The position numbers were made by a program, and so were the translations under genes. The notes under the pieces were generated by a model, which saw only the letters and a list, made by a program, of their open reading frames with translations, was not told the origin of the DNA and did not search any database. Below are positions 1-8,217 of a DNA stretch of 64,000 nucleotides, in pieces. Source of the DNA: Halodesulfovibrio aestuarii (lineage in GTDB: Bacteria > Desulfobacterota > Desulfovibrionia > Desulfovibrionales > Desulfovibrionaceae); NCBI RefSeq assembly GCF_050571805.1, contig NZ_CP192219.1, one strand, 5' to 3'. Each line of letters begins with the position of its first letter. The first letter of the stretch is position 1.

Positions 1-83
1 CAGGTGGTGGAATTGGTAGACACGCTATCTTGAGGGGGTAGTGGGCCACGCCCGTGGGAGTTCGAGTCTCCCCCTGGGCACCA
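1..83 (+). tRNA. tRNA-Leu(GAG), 5' end cut by window
   Basis: The cloverleaf is complete apart from the first three bases, which lie before the window. The anticodon stem CTATC/GGTAG holds loop TTGAGGG, giving anticodon GAG. The long variable arm is GGGC-CAC-GCCC, the T-loop is TTCGAGT, and CCA is encoded. It is the first of three near-identical copies in 8 kb; the others are at 2299 and 7961. Confidence 0.95.
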
Positions 84-93
84 TGCACTTATG

Positions 94-127
94 AAAAGAT
101 CATACGAAAGTATGATCTTTTTTTTTG
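94..127 (+). terminator. Intrinsic terminator of tRNA-Leu copy 1
   Basis: An 11-bp stem with a GAAA tetraloop and a T-run follows the tRNA directly. The same hairpin follows the copies at 2299 and 7961. Confidence 0.9.
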
Positions 128-561
128 GGCTTCTTTTGAAACTATCTTTTTTTATTAAAAAATATCTTCCTCTCTTTCGCTCCCCCCTTTTCGTTACCTT
201 TTTTCGCTACGACCAACTAAAAAAATTCCATTTAAATTAAGTATGTTGAGACAACATACAAGACTCATCTCTCTTTCATTTAAAAACATAATCACGAGAG
301 ATACTTCATTATTTAGAAGCGCCACACATTTGTAACCGCATACATTAATTAACAATCTATCTTGCAACGATAATAACTAATAAAAAACGATGTTTTTTCC
401 ACAATCAAAACAGCAAGTTAGTTTTTATACAACAGGAACAATTTTTTTGAAATAAAAGTAAAAAAAATGCAGGAAACGATTGACCAACCCGCCCATCGCA
501 TATATGGTTCTTTAATCGTATTTACATCGTGCTTCAATTGCCCTCGGGTTTGTAGCACACA
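128..561. other. AT-rich intergenic stretch before the RRM gene
   Basis: No credible reading frame. A TTGACC at 480-485 with TATATG at 501-506 (15-bp spacer) could be a weak promoter for the RNA-binding protein gene. Nothing else was recognised. Confidence 0.4.
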
Positions 562-594
562 CGCCCCCAACAAAGTTTACTTTGTGGTGGGGGG
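562..594 (+). promoter_or_regulatory. 5'-UTR hairpin of the RRM gene
   Basis: A long imperfect hairpin, in which CCCCCA-CAAAGT pairs with ACTTTG-GTGGGGG, ends about 15 bases before the Shine-Dalgarno sequence of the RRM gene. There is no T-run directly after it, so it is more likely a leader structure than a terminator. Autoregulation through the leader is an inference. Confidence 0.45.
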
Positions 595-621
595 ACAATC
601 CTTTCTTTGGAGTTTTTTGTT

Positions 622-885
622 TTGAATAAGAATATTTATGTTGGCAACCTTTCCTGGGGCTGTACTGACCAAGACCTTCGCAACCTTTTTGCTGATTTCG
701 GCGAAGTTGCATCTGCTCGTGTTATTGAAGACCGTGAAACTGGTCGTTCCCGTGGTTTTGGCTTCGTGGAAATGGATGCTAACGGCGCGACTCAGGCTAT
801 TGAAGCACTCAACGGCACCAGCTTCCAGGGCCGTGACCTTCGTGTAAACGAAGCACAGCCTCGTGAACGTCGCCCTCGCTACTAA
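622..885 (+). CDS. RRM-domain RNA-binding protein
   Basis: A single RNA-recognition-motif protein of 87 residues, the small glycine-poor type common in Desulfovibrio and cyanobacteria. RNP2 is NIYVGNL at residues 4-10 and RNP1 is RGFGFVEM near residue 44. These aromatic motifs bind single-stranded RNA. The start is called as TTG at 622, because GGAG at 609-612 sits nine bases upstream and the protein then begins MNKNIYVGN as in its family. The frame stays open five codons further upstream, but that extension covers the ribosome-binding site. The gene stands alone with its own leader hairpin and terminator. Members of this family are often cold-induced; nothing here proves that. Confidence 0.92.
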   Translation: MNKNIYVGNLSWGCTDQDLRNLFADFGEVASARVIEDRETGRSRGFGFVEMDANGATQAIEALNGTSFQGRDLRVNEAQPRERRPRY

Positions 886-907
886 GCGATTTTAGCTTCG
901 ACGATCA

Positions 908-936
908 AAGCTCACCTTTAGGTGGGCTTTTTTTTT
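908..936 (+). terminator. Terminator of the RRM gene
   Basis: AAGCTCACC and GGTGGGCTTT pair around TTTA, followed by a T-run, 23 bases after the stop codon. Confidence 0.9.
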
Positions 937-1082
937 GGCCTTCCTTCAGAACAGCTTTCCTTCAATCGCCATTACAATACATCCTGCATCGAACATTTTT
1001 TCTCTCTAAGCAAGAAAGTCACTACCAACCCAACAACATCAAGCATATTTCGAAACATTTTATTATGGGTTGCCCTTAAGAC

Positions 1083-1940
1083 TTACTGCACAAACTCTCC
1101 TCCGATAAATTTACGAGTATCTGCAACATCTTCAACACGCAGTAAAAATGCTCCAATAAAAAAACAGCCTCCGCCGAACGTTAGATATCCACTGGCCATT
1201 TCAGGAGCAAAAACGTCACCAGTTTGCGGCAAATAAAAAGCAACAGCACTTGAAATCTGAAATGCAATGGATCCAACGATATTTACCCAAACAATCCACC
1301 ACTCTTCTGACCGAAACGCCTTGATAGAACGATCTCGATAAATTTCAAGCCATGCAAAGGCGCAAGAAAGTAAAAAACAGATACTCCCCAACATTCCCGG
1401 TAGCCAGATAGAGATATTTTTTTCTACTGGAGTTACTGCAAACAACGCTGCTACACAGTTAACATTAAAGAGCAACGTACCCATAAACTGCACCACCGAT
1501 GACAAGTAGCCAAGGTTTTTAGGACGCCATGCTATTCGTATCCAATGACACCGCTGTGTCCTGAAAAGTTCCGGATTTGTAATATCCTTATTAATGGACT
1601 CGATTAGTTGCAGATATGCCGCAGAGGTAAAGAAGATTGAGCCACAACAAAATATAATATCGAAGTAAGCAGAATATGAATCCGACAAAAAACCGGGGAT
1701 GGTAAACAGAAAAGCTCCGACCATGAACAGTACTGCAACCCAGTAGTTAATCCTTTTAACGCAAACCACATATTTTGCCTGTTCCTCTTTACTCAGCATC
1801 ATTGGCCGTATCCAGCGAACACCTTTTCGCACTGGACGTGCTGTGTAAACATCACTGCCATGTCTATGATGTAACCATACATGCGTGACAAAAGGCCCTA
1901 CAGTTTCGTACTCAAGCCTATGTTCCCCTAATCCGTTCAT
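1083..1940 (-). CDS. Multi-pass membrane protein, YrhK-like
   Basis: An integral membrane protein of about 285 residues with around seven hydrophobic segments, in a repeated pattern of paired helices separated by charged loops. The segments with motifs of the NIVGSIAFQISSAVAFY type resemble the YrhK-like family, which has no assigned role. The start is placed at 1940 because AGGAAG lies four bases upstream; the frame is open for 19 more codons without a ribosome site. It is convergent with the RRM gene and appears monocistronic. The family assignment is from memory of the motif only and is tentative. Confidence 0.6.
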   Translation of the reverse strand: MNGLGEHRLEYETVGPFVTHVWLHHRHGSDVYTARPVRKGVRWIRPMMLSKEEQAKYVVCVKRINYWVAVLFMVGAFLFTIPGFLSDSYSAYFDIIFCCGSIFFTSAAYLQLIESINKDITNPELFRTQRCHWIRIAWRPKNLGYLSSVVQFMGTLLFNVNCVAALFAVTPVEKNISIWLPGMLGSICFLLSCAFAWLEIYRDRSIKAFRSEEWWIVWVNIVGSIAFQISSAVAFYLPQTGDVFAPEMASGYLTFGGGCFFIGAFLLRVEDVADTRKFIGGEFVQ

Positions 1941-2200
1941 TCCGCTTCCTGCTATCTGTTTTCTCTCAATACCTACCGCATGCTTACAAGAACACAAACC
2001 TATTTAGATGAACACACGGTTACAACAAGGGCGCCACAACTATTTTCCATTCTTCATTATCTTGCAGGAGGGGGATTTTTGCATTGAGAACATGCCTCAA
2101 CTGCATTTAAAAATAGTAACTACCGTTCGTAATTTTTTTAAACTCAGTAGCATCCCCCATGTCACCCGTTTCATTTTTTTCTATTTTTTTAAAAAAACAC

Positions 2201-2298
2201 TTGCCAAACGAGTGTAATACACATAGATACAATTTCCGCGTTAGGGGAAAAAACTTAACGCGTCCTCAGAGCATCGCGCAAGCGAAGTTCATATAAGT
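2201..2298 (+). promoter_or_regulatory. Promoter and structured leader of tRNA-Leu copy 2
   Basis: TTGCCA at 2201-2206 and TAGATA at 2224-2229 have a 17-base spacer. The leader then forms a nine-pair hairpin, CGCGTTAGG with CTTAACGCG (2237-2262), followed by CCTCAGAG and a CATATAAGT block just before the tRNA. The same promoter and leader recur before copy 3, with a compensatory base-pair change in the hairpin. Confidence 0.7.
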
Positions 2299-2384
2299 GC
2301 CCAGGTGGTGGAATTGGTAGACACGCTATCTTGAGGGGGTAGTGGGCCATGCCCGTGGGAGTTCGAGTCTCCCCCTGGGCACCA
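2299..2384 (+). tRNA. tRNA-Leu(GAG), copy 2
   Basis: 86 bases with acceptor GCCCAGG/CCTGGGC, anticodon GAG, long variable arm, TTCGAGT T-loop and encoded CCA. It differs from copies 1 and 3 by one base at 2350, in the loop of the variable arm, so folding is unaffected. Confidence 0.97.
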
Positions 2385-2394
2385 TGCACTTACG

Positions 2395-2426
2395 AAAAGA
2401 TCATACGAAAGTATGATCTTTTTTTT
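2395..2426 (+). terminator. Terminator of tRNA-Leu copy 2
   Basis: Same GATCATAC-GAAA-GTATGATC hairpin and T-run as behind the other two tRNA-Leu copies. Confidence 0.9.
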
Positions 2427-2430
2427 GGGC

Positions 2431-2751
2431 AATTATCCCCCGTTCATGACACACAAAACAGCCCGCAAACAATCAAACGTTCTTACTGCCAATAATTCCC
2501 ACCCGCTCTTCATGAGCAAATATGGCATAAAATATGATCGGCAAACGGTTGTTACAAGCTTTGAAGCGTCACACATTATGAATCAATCAGCGATTCAAAT
2601 CATCAATTAACTCGCTTCACTCTATCAGCGTGCAGACAAAACTATGTTCGTTTGACATCTGAAGAAACACTGTGTTCGTCTGATTGAAAAAGCAGATAAA
2701 ATCTGTATTGCGAACGGACTTGAAGATACAGACCACGTTGTCTCAACTGAC
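2431..2751 (+). pseudogene. Possible decayed reading frame
   Basis: One frame reads like protein across 107 codons but is broken by in-frame stops near 2608 and 2653. The last part reads RLIEKADKICIANGLEDTD, with normal-looking composition. A good intrinsic terminator lies at 2825-2862 and no other gene would use it. No family was recognised. Chance coding-like sequence is a real alternative. The remaining stretch to 3075 is AT-rich with no feature except that terminator. Confidence 0.25.
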
Positions 2752-2824
2752 TGAAATCATAACTATCAAAAATCTATTGCAACTGCAGTTTCATAACTTT
2801 TCCGCAAGCATTTACTACTTAAGA

Positions 2825-2862
2825 AAAGAGTTAGTTACAGGGATAACTAACTCTTTTTTTAT
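2825..2862 (+). terminator. Orphan intrinsic terminator
   Basis: AAGAGTTAGTTA and TAACTAACTCTT pair around CAGGGA and run into seven T. There is no intact gene upstream on the same strand after the tRNA terminator. Confidence 0.8.
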
Positions 2863-3075
2863 TATACTTACCTATTTTGTAAGACTGTACGTTTCTTACA
2901 ACCATTTTATTTTACTACATTCCAATGTTGCCAACATAAAATTGACTTTATATTCTAGACAACAACACGAAATTGACTCTTTATTAACTACACTATAAAT
3001 ACTAGAGGCGACCTTACATGTCATAATTAACAGTCATTACATGTCATATATAGATTTCTTTAACAGGAAGATACG

Positions 3076-5031
3076 ATGAACATACAAACCACAACAGAAA
3101 CATATAGATACCGTGCTGTTCTGTTGGCTTTTATCATATCGATTACACTTTGGGCGCTGGTACGCTTAGGGCTACTTATATATTCATGGAATGATGCTTC
3201 ACCATCTCCCATTGAAATCATTAAAATATTTTCTGTCGGCTTCCTTTTCGATCTATGCTTTTTCGCATTCGCCACAATTCTTCCTTGCCTATATATTACC
3301 GCTGCCCCCAACTTCATATGGCGCTCCACCTTAAACAAAATTTTCGTGTACAGCGCATTCTTTCTAACTATTTTTCTTCTCATTTTTGGAGCAACCGCAG
3401 AATTCTTCTTCTGGGAAGAATTCAACGTACGCTTCAACTTTATATCAGTTGACTATCTCATCTACCGCAAAGAAGTTGTTAACAACATTTTAGAATCATA
3501 TCCAATTTTCGTTATCATTCCTACACTTGCGACTATTTCCGGCCTAGTCACATACAAAGTCCGTTCAGTAATTAACGGTGCGCTTGCAGCACGAAACTCA
3601 TTTGTATCCAATTGTATTCCTTTTGCAGGCATCCTACTGATAGCTACAACGGGAGGACTTTTCCTTACCAGCGAATTACGAGATTTTTCAGACAACACGT
3701 ACCAAAAAGAACTGGCTGCGAATGGCCCATACCAGTTCGTATCTGCATTCAAAAATAATGAGCTGGACTACTATCAATTTTATCCATCGATTGAAGAAAC
3801 CACCTCAAACAAAATCATCCGTGCAGATCTTTCTAAAACTACAAACACTTTTTTGTCTGAAAACCAACACAGTCTGTTCAGATCAATCCAACGTTTTGGT
3901 GAAGAAAAAAAATACAACGTAATACTCGTCACTCTGGAAAGTTTTACCCCAAAATATCTTTCCCGCTACGGTGCCGAAAAAGACGTCGCCCCAAATATGA
4001 ATGCACTTATTTCCGAGGCTCAGTTCTATACGCACCTGTTTGCGACAGGTACCCGAACAACCCGTGGACTGGAAGCACTTACGCTTTCAATACCGCCTAC
4101 TCCTGGCCGCTCCATTATTAAACGCATCGGCAACGAAAAGGGCTACATATCTCTAGGACGTATCTTCGCATCCAAAGGATACTCCAATTACTTTATGTAT
4201 GGTGGACGCGGCTACTTTGACAACATGAACGAATTCTTTGCCGGCAACGGCTACAAGATCGTTGACCAATCTTCCGTACCGGATAAAGAAATCGGTTTTG
4301 AAAATGCATGGGGAATGGCTGATGAGTACCTTTTTAATCAAGTAATTAAGACTGCAGATAGTGAAGCGGCTGCAAAAAACCATTTCTTTCTTCATGTCAT
4401 GACGACATCGAACCATCGCCCATACACATACCCTGACAACCGCGTTGCAATTCCATCAGGTGAAGGACGAACTGGTGCTGTTCAGTACACAGACTGGGCA
4501 ATTGGTGACTTCCTGAAAAAGGCAAAGCAGAAACTCTGGTTCGACAACACAATCTTTGTATTTGTTGCCGACCATCAGGCAAGCAGCGCAGGACGTGAAC
4601 ACTTACCCGTACGTCGATACAGGATCCCGATGTGGATTTATGCGCCTAAAATTGTAAAGCCTAAGCTTGTGGATATGTTATCCAGCCAAATTGACGTTGC
4701 CCCGACAATTCTCGGATTACTCAATTGGTCGTACCCTTCTTTCTTTTATGGAAAAGACATTGCCCAGATGGCTCCAGAAGAAGGAAGAGCATTTATTGGC
4801 AACTACCAATACCTTGGCTTGTTTGACGGAAAGCGGATGGCGGTACTTGGACCTAGAAAAAGTATTGAGGTTGAAACCATTGAAAACGAGAGAGCAGTGA
4901 AAACCCAAAAGGGATCAACAGATGATCCCCTCGTGCAAAGAGCTATCTCCTACTATCAAAATGCGGCATGGGCTTACAAAAACAAACTAAATACTGACAC
5001 ACTTCTTTCTAACAATACTTCCAAAAAATAG
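3076..5031 (+). CDS. LTA-synthase / phosphoglycerol-transferase family protein
   Basis: A 651-residue membrane enzyme of the alkaline-phosphatase superfamily (sulfatase fold), like LtaS and MdoB/OpgB. These transfer phosphoglycerol or similar groups onto lipid or glycan acceptors outside the inner membrane. Five hydrophobic helices fill residues 12-165. The catalytic domain has VTLESF near 284 (first metal site), GTRTTRGLEAL near 325 with the expected nucleophilic Thr, and FVADHQ near 497 (second metal site). The start has AGGAAG seven bases upstream. The gene is single, convergent with glpD, and shares a bidirectional terminator with it. In Gram-negatives the substrate is usually an envelope glycan or lipid; the exact acceptor here is unknown. 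Confidence 0.88.
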   Translation: MNIQTTTETYRYRAVLLAFIISITLWALVRLGLLIYSWNDASPSPIEIIKIFSVGFLFDLCFFAFATILPCLYITAAPNFIWRSTLNKIFVYSAFFLTIFLLIFGATAEFFFWEEFNVRFNFISVDYLIYRKEVVNNILESYPIFVIIPTLATISGLVTYKVRSVINGALAARNSFVSNCIPFAGILLIATTGGLFLTSELRDFSDNTYQKELAANGPYQFVSAFKNNELDYYQFYPSIEETTSNKIIRADLSKTTNTFLSENQHSLFRSIQRFGEEKKYNVILVTLESFTPKYLSRYGAEKDVAPNMNALISEAQFYTHLFATGTRTTRGLEALTLSIPPTPGRSIIKRIGNEKGYISLGRIFASKGYSNYFMYGGRGYFDNMNEFFAGNGYKIVDQSSVPDKEIGFENAWGMADEYLFNQVIKTADSEAAAKNHFFLHVMTTSNHRPYTYPDNRVAIPSGEGRTGAVQYTDWAIGDFLKKAKQKLWFDNTIFVFVADHQASSAGREHLPVRRYRIPMWIYAPKIVKPKLVDMLSSQIDVAPTILGLLNWSYPSFFYGKDIAQMAPEEGRAFIGNYQYLGLFDGKRMAVLGPRKSIEVETIENERAVKTQKGSTDDPLVQRAISYYQNAAWAYKNKLNTDTLLSNNTSKK

Positions 5032-5130
5032 AGTCCTGTGATGATAGTCCATCGAATGAACACAACTGTTCCTCCAACACATTTCCCTATTCCCAATTAG
5101 CTGGAGATGGCTTAATATAGTTCCCCAAAC

Positions 5131-5168
5131 AAAAACGCCCCGCGTCTTAATCGAAGCGGGGCGTTTTT
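5131..5168. terminator. Bidirectional terminator between the LTA-like gene and glpD
   Basis: AAAAACGCCCCGC and GCGGGGCGTTTTT pair perfectly around 12 bases, with A-run and T-run on the two flanks, so it can stop both convergent transcripts. Confidence 0.92.
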
Positions 5169-5169
5169 G

Positions 5170-6759
5170 TTATAACTGACAGCAGGTTCCGGCCATATAT
5201 TGTGATGCGACTTCGGTGAACTCTGCAAGTTGCGTATCAATCCAAGCTGCTGCATCTTCTCCTGAAAGGCCAAGCTCAACAGCCATAAGCCGTGCCACTT
5301 CCGGCGCAGCCTCAACCGCTGCTGCGGCATCGAGGAGAAGAGCACGGGTGCGCAATGCAAGTACACCGTACAGAGTTTGTGCCATTTCGGATCGTACAGC
5401 CCATACAACTTCCACTTTTCGGTATGGAAGACGTTTGTGCAGCAACTCTGCAAGAGTCTCATCTTCATCCATCAAATCATACAAATACTGCACATCACTA
5501 CCATACGCGCGGAACGGATCATCCTTATCGAAATCACGTGTCCAGCCATGCAATGGCATATTACTTGTGCGGCACTCCACGGCAGGAAGTTGTGCTGTTT
5601 TCGCACAGGTATTTACGACATCTTCTGCCATTTTGCGATACGTAGTCCACTTACCACCGGCAATGGTCACCAAACCAGATTCAGATACAGTAAGGTAGTG
5701 GTCGCGTGAAAGCGCAGACGTTCCATCTGCTCCTTCAGCCTTAATAAGAGGACGAATGCCGTTAAACACACTGCGCACATCTTTTCGTTGCGGCTTACGG
5801 GCAAGGAAGCGGCCAACATGTTCAAGCAGGAAGTCCACTTCGTCATTTGTTGCTTTCGGTTCCATCTCAGGTCCGGAAACTTCCGTATCAGTGGTACCGA
5901 TAATAAGTTTGTCGTGCCACGGCAGAACAAAAACAACACGTCCATCGTCTGTTTTAGGAATCAATATTCCGGCTTCACCCGGACAGAATGTTCTGTCGAG
6001 CATAATATGAATCCCCTGACTCGGCTGCAAAATAGGCGTTACAGACGGGTCGTCCATCTGACGGATCTCATCTGTAAAAATACCTGTTGCGTTTACAACA
6101 GAACGGGCATGGATCGTATGTTCTTTACCTGTCAGCAAATCAACAGCAACTACACCACGCACAACGCCATCCTCTTTAATCAGAGAACGAACCTGCATAT
6201 GGTTCACAGGACATCCACCCAACTCATTCATAGTTAAGGCAAGAGTCATCGCATAGCGGGCATCATCAAATTGACCGTCATGATACCGGACACCAGCCTT
6301 TACCCCGACAGGATTTAATCCCGGCACATGATAGAATGCGCTGTTACGCACCATGGGATAGGAACGGCCAAAGCTGAACGGGCCGGAAAGAAGGTCGTAC
6401 ATGACAAGGCCAATTCCATAGTAGAATGTTTCCCACCAGCTATATGTCGGCACAATGAAGGACTGATCGTCCACAAGATGCGGAGCATTACGGCGCATGC
6501 GGCCACGCTCATGCAATGCATCATATACTAAGGAAAAGTTCATCTGCTCCAGATACCGAACACCACCGTGCGCAAGCTTGGTGCTTCTGCTTGAAGTGGC
6601 CTGACAAAAATCTGCCGCCTCAAGCAGAACGGTTGAATACCCTCTGGATGCTGCATCAACACCGGTACCTAGACCAGTTGCACCACCGCCAACGATAAGA
6701 ACATCCCACATATCCTGACTTTCAATTTTTTCTATAGATTCTGAACGTTGCACACTCAT
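5170..6759 (-). CDS. glpD: Glycerol-3-phosphate dehydrogenase (FAD)
   Basis: A membrane-associated flavoprotein of 529 residues that oxidises sn-glycerol-3-phosphate to dihydroxyacetone phosphate and passes electrons to the quinone pool. The dinucleotide-binding motif GGGATGLG lies at residues 24-31. TSSRSTKLAHGGVRYLE near residue 55 is the family signature, and a GlpD C-terminal helical domain follows from about 390. The annotated ATG at 6759 touches GAGGAG with no spacing. A GTG two codons later (6753) sits six bases from it and may be the real start. No glpK or glpF is adjacent. The neighbouring LTA-like enzyme could release glycerol phosphate, but that link is an inference. Confidence 0.95.
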   Translation of the reverse strand: MSVQRSESIEKIESQDMWDVLIVGGGATGLGTGVDAASRGYSTVLLEAADFCQATSSRSTKLAHGGVRYLEQMNFSLVYDALHERGRMRRNAPHLVDDQSFIVPTYSWWETFYYGIGLVMYDLLSGPFSFGRSYPMVRNSAFYHVPGLNPVGVKAGVRYHDGQFDDARYAMTLALTMNELGGCPVNHMQVRSLIKEDGVVRGVVAVDLLTGKEHTIHARSVVNATGIFTDEIRQMDDPSVTPILQPSQGIHIMLDRTFCPGEAGILIPKTDDGRVVFVLPWHDKLIIGTTDTEVSGPEMEPKATNDEVDFLLEHVGRFLARKPQRKDVRSVFNGIRPLIKAEGADGTSALSRDHYLTVSESGLVTIAGGKWTTYRKMAEDVVNTCAKTAQLPAVECRTSNMPLHGWTRDFDKDDPFRAYGSDVQYLYDLMDEDETLAELLHKRLPYRKVEVVWAVRSEMAQTLYGVLALRTRALLLDAAAAVEAAPEVARLMAVELGLSGEDAAAWIDTQLAEFTEVASQYMAGTCCQL

Positions 6760-7161
6760 CTCCTCATAGTTTTGTTCCTACCGAATGGGCGGTGATAGAA
6801 ACACTCCGTAAAATATGCATAGAATGCACACATATGTACTTTCGCACAAAAACAATTAAGGGAAACTTTTTATTTCCAATAATACTGTTACGAATGTTCT
6901 GCTTATTTTTTTTCAAAGCAGATAATACACTATTTTACCATGTTAAAAGCTTACATAAGCTACTTAACCAAATATAAACGTTTCATCTTCGCAATACGCT
7001 ACCTCTTACAATAGCAATTCTATAAAAAAATGAGATATTACTATCACCACAGACTCTTAACTGCTTTTTTTTATAAATATGTATTCCCTCAGAATTGTAA
7101 AGCTATTAATTATCGTTACTATTATCATTATATAAAATCAATCATTCACTAACAAATTTAC
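6760..7161. other. AT-rich intergenic stretch upstream of glpD
   Basis: No reading frame with a ribosome site was seen on either strand. It must hold the glpD promoter, but no clear -35/-10 pair stands out in the A/T background. Confidence 0.4.
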
Positions 7162-7191
7162 AAAAAAACACCCCGCAATTGCAGGGTGTTC
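7162..7191 (-). terminator. Terminator of the Met-rich protein gene
   Basis: Read on the minus strand, AACACCCTGC and GCGGGGTGTT pair around AATT with one G-T pair, then seven T follow. Confidence 0.9.
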
Positions 7192-7214
7192 CTAATAAAA
7201 AAAGGAGTAAAATT

Positions 7215-7715
7215 TTACTTCAGCATACCGCCGTTCATCATTAACGGTATAGTCATAGGCATCATCATCCCATCTTTCATAGCCATAGGCATCATCATGC
7301 CTTCCTTCATCATTATTGGCATCATCACCATAATTCCATTGTTCATCACTACAGGCATCATCATACATTCCATATTCATATCTTTCATCAGCATAGACTT
7401 ATTGTTAGTACCTTTCATCATCGGCATCATCATTCCATCTTTCACCATCATAGGCATTTTCAACATACTGCCTTTCATCATCATCATAGGCATTTTCATG
7501 TCTTTCATCATCATGCCGTCTTTCATCATCATCGGCACCATCGAACCATCTTTCATCGTCATTGGCATAAGCGTACCATTAGGAGCCATCATCATCATAA
7601 CCATACCGTTTTTCATCATCGGCTGCTTCACCATCATGTCTTGCTTCATTGCAAGTGATGACACTGCGATGCACATAACTAATGCTGTTGCTATAAAAAA
7701 TCGTACAAGCTTCAT
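7215..7715 (-). CDS. Secreted methionine-rich repeat protein
   Basis: 166 residues. Residues 1-22 form a typical Sec signal peptide (MKLVRFF, then a hydrophobic core ending SSLA). The rest is a run of short repeats built on K-D/E-G-M-M-M and P-M-M-M; about 59 of 143 mature residues are Met, and there is a single Cys (ECMMM). The start at 7715 has GGGAG upstream; the longer open frame to 7778 has no ribosome site and would bury the signal peptide. Met-rich periplasmic segments in CusB, PcoA-like and CopK-like proteins bind Cu(I) or Ag(I), and surface Met also scavenges oxidants, so a copper or redox-buffer role is plausible but inferred. The gene has its own terminator and no metal-transport neighbour. 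No named family was recognised. Confidence 0.8.
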   Translation of the reverse strand: MKLVRFFIATALVMCIAVSSLAMKQDMMVKQPMMKNGMVMMMMAPNGTLMPMTMKDGSMVPMMMKDGMMMKDMKMPMMMMKGSMLKMPMMVKDGMMMPMMKGTNNKSMLMKDMNMECMMMPVVMNNGIMVMMPIMMKEGMMMPMAMKDGMMMPMTIPLMMNGGMLK

Positions 7716-7863
7716 GAAAATCTCCCTATCAATATGTTGACCCATCGCCTTAATCTCCTCACTCAAAAGCAAATACAAGGTACATACTACCTCATCATCA
7801 AGACATCACAACCATGGTATTTTGATTCGCATCATTCTTTCTTCAAAAAAAAATAAAAAAAGC

Positions 7864-7960
7864 TTGCCAAATGGAAGCAATCCGCATAAACAAATTTCCG
7901 CGCTAAGGAACAACAACTTAGCGAACCTCAGAGTGACGCACTAGCGAAGCTCATATAAGT
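7864..7960 (+). promoter_or_regulatory. Promoter and structured leader of tRNA-Leu copy 3
   Basis: TTGCCA at 7864-7869, a 17-base spacer and TAAACA at 7887-7892. The leader hairpin CGCTAAG/CTTAGCG (7901-7923) matches the one before copy 2 except for a paired T:A to C:G swap. CCTCAGAG and CATATAAGT follow as before. Confidence 0.7.
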
Positions 7961-8046
7961 GCCCAGGTGGTGGAATTGGTAGACACGCTATCTTGAGGGG
8001 GTAGTGGGCCACGCCCGTGGGAGTTCGAGTCTCCCCCTGGGCACCA
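7961..8046 (+). tRNA. tRNA-Leu(GAG), copy 3
   Basis: 86 bases, identical to copy 1 where both are visible, with anticodon GAG and encoded CCA. Confidence 0.97.
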
Positions 8047-8056
8047 TGCACTTATG

Positions 8057-8089
8057 AAAAGATCATACGAAAGTATGATCTTTTTTTTT
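8057..8089 (+). terminator. Terminator of tRNA-Leu copy 3
   Basis: Same GATCATAC-GAAA-GTATGATC hairpin with nine T. Confidence 0.9.
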
Positions 8090-8217
8090 GGATTTTTTTC
8101 TTCCAGAAGACCGGTTCTCCCAAAAGCACATTTTTCACCCCGCCTTAACCAGTCTGTAACATTAGTGATCTATCTACCTCATCACCCTGATAACACTAAT
8201 AAAAGGACTGAAAAACA

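Noticed and set aside
2008..2217. 69-codon plus frame before tRNA-Leu copy 2
   Set aside because: No ribosome site, low-complexity Phe-rich content, and it runs into the tRNA promoter.
7186..7740. 184-codon plus-strand frame opposite the Met-rich gene
   Set aside because: Its Ile/Phe-rich repeats are only the mirror of ATG-rich codons. The minus strand has the signal peptide, ribosome site and terminator.
8057..8089. TCATAC-GAAA-GTATGA looks like a NikR half-site pair
   Set aside because: NikR boxes have the opposite order, GTATGA-N16-TCATAC. The position and T-run mark a tRNA terminator.
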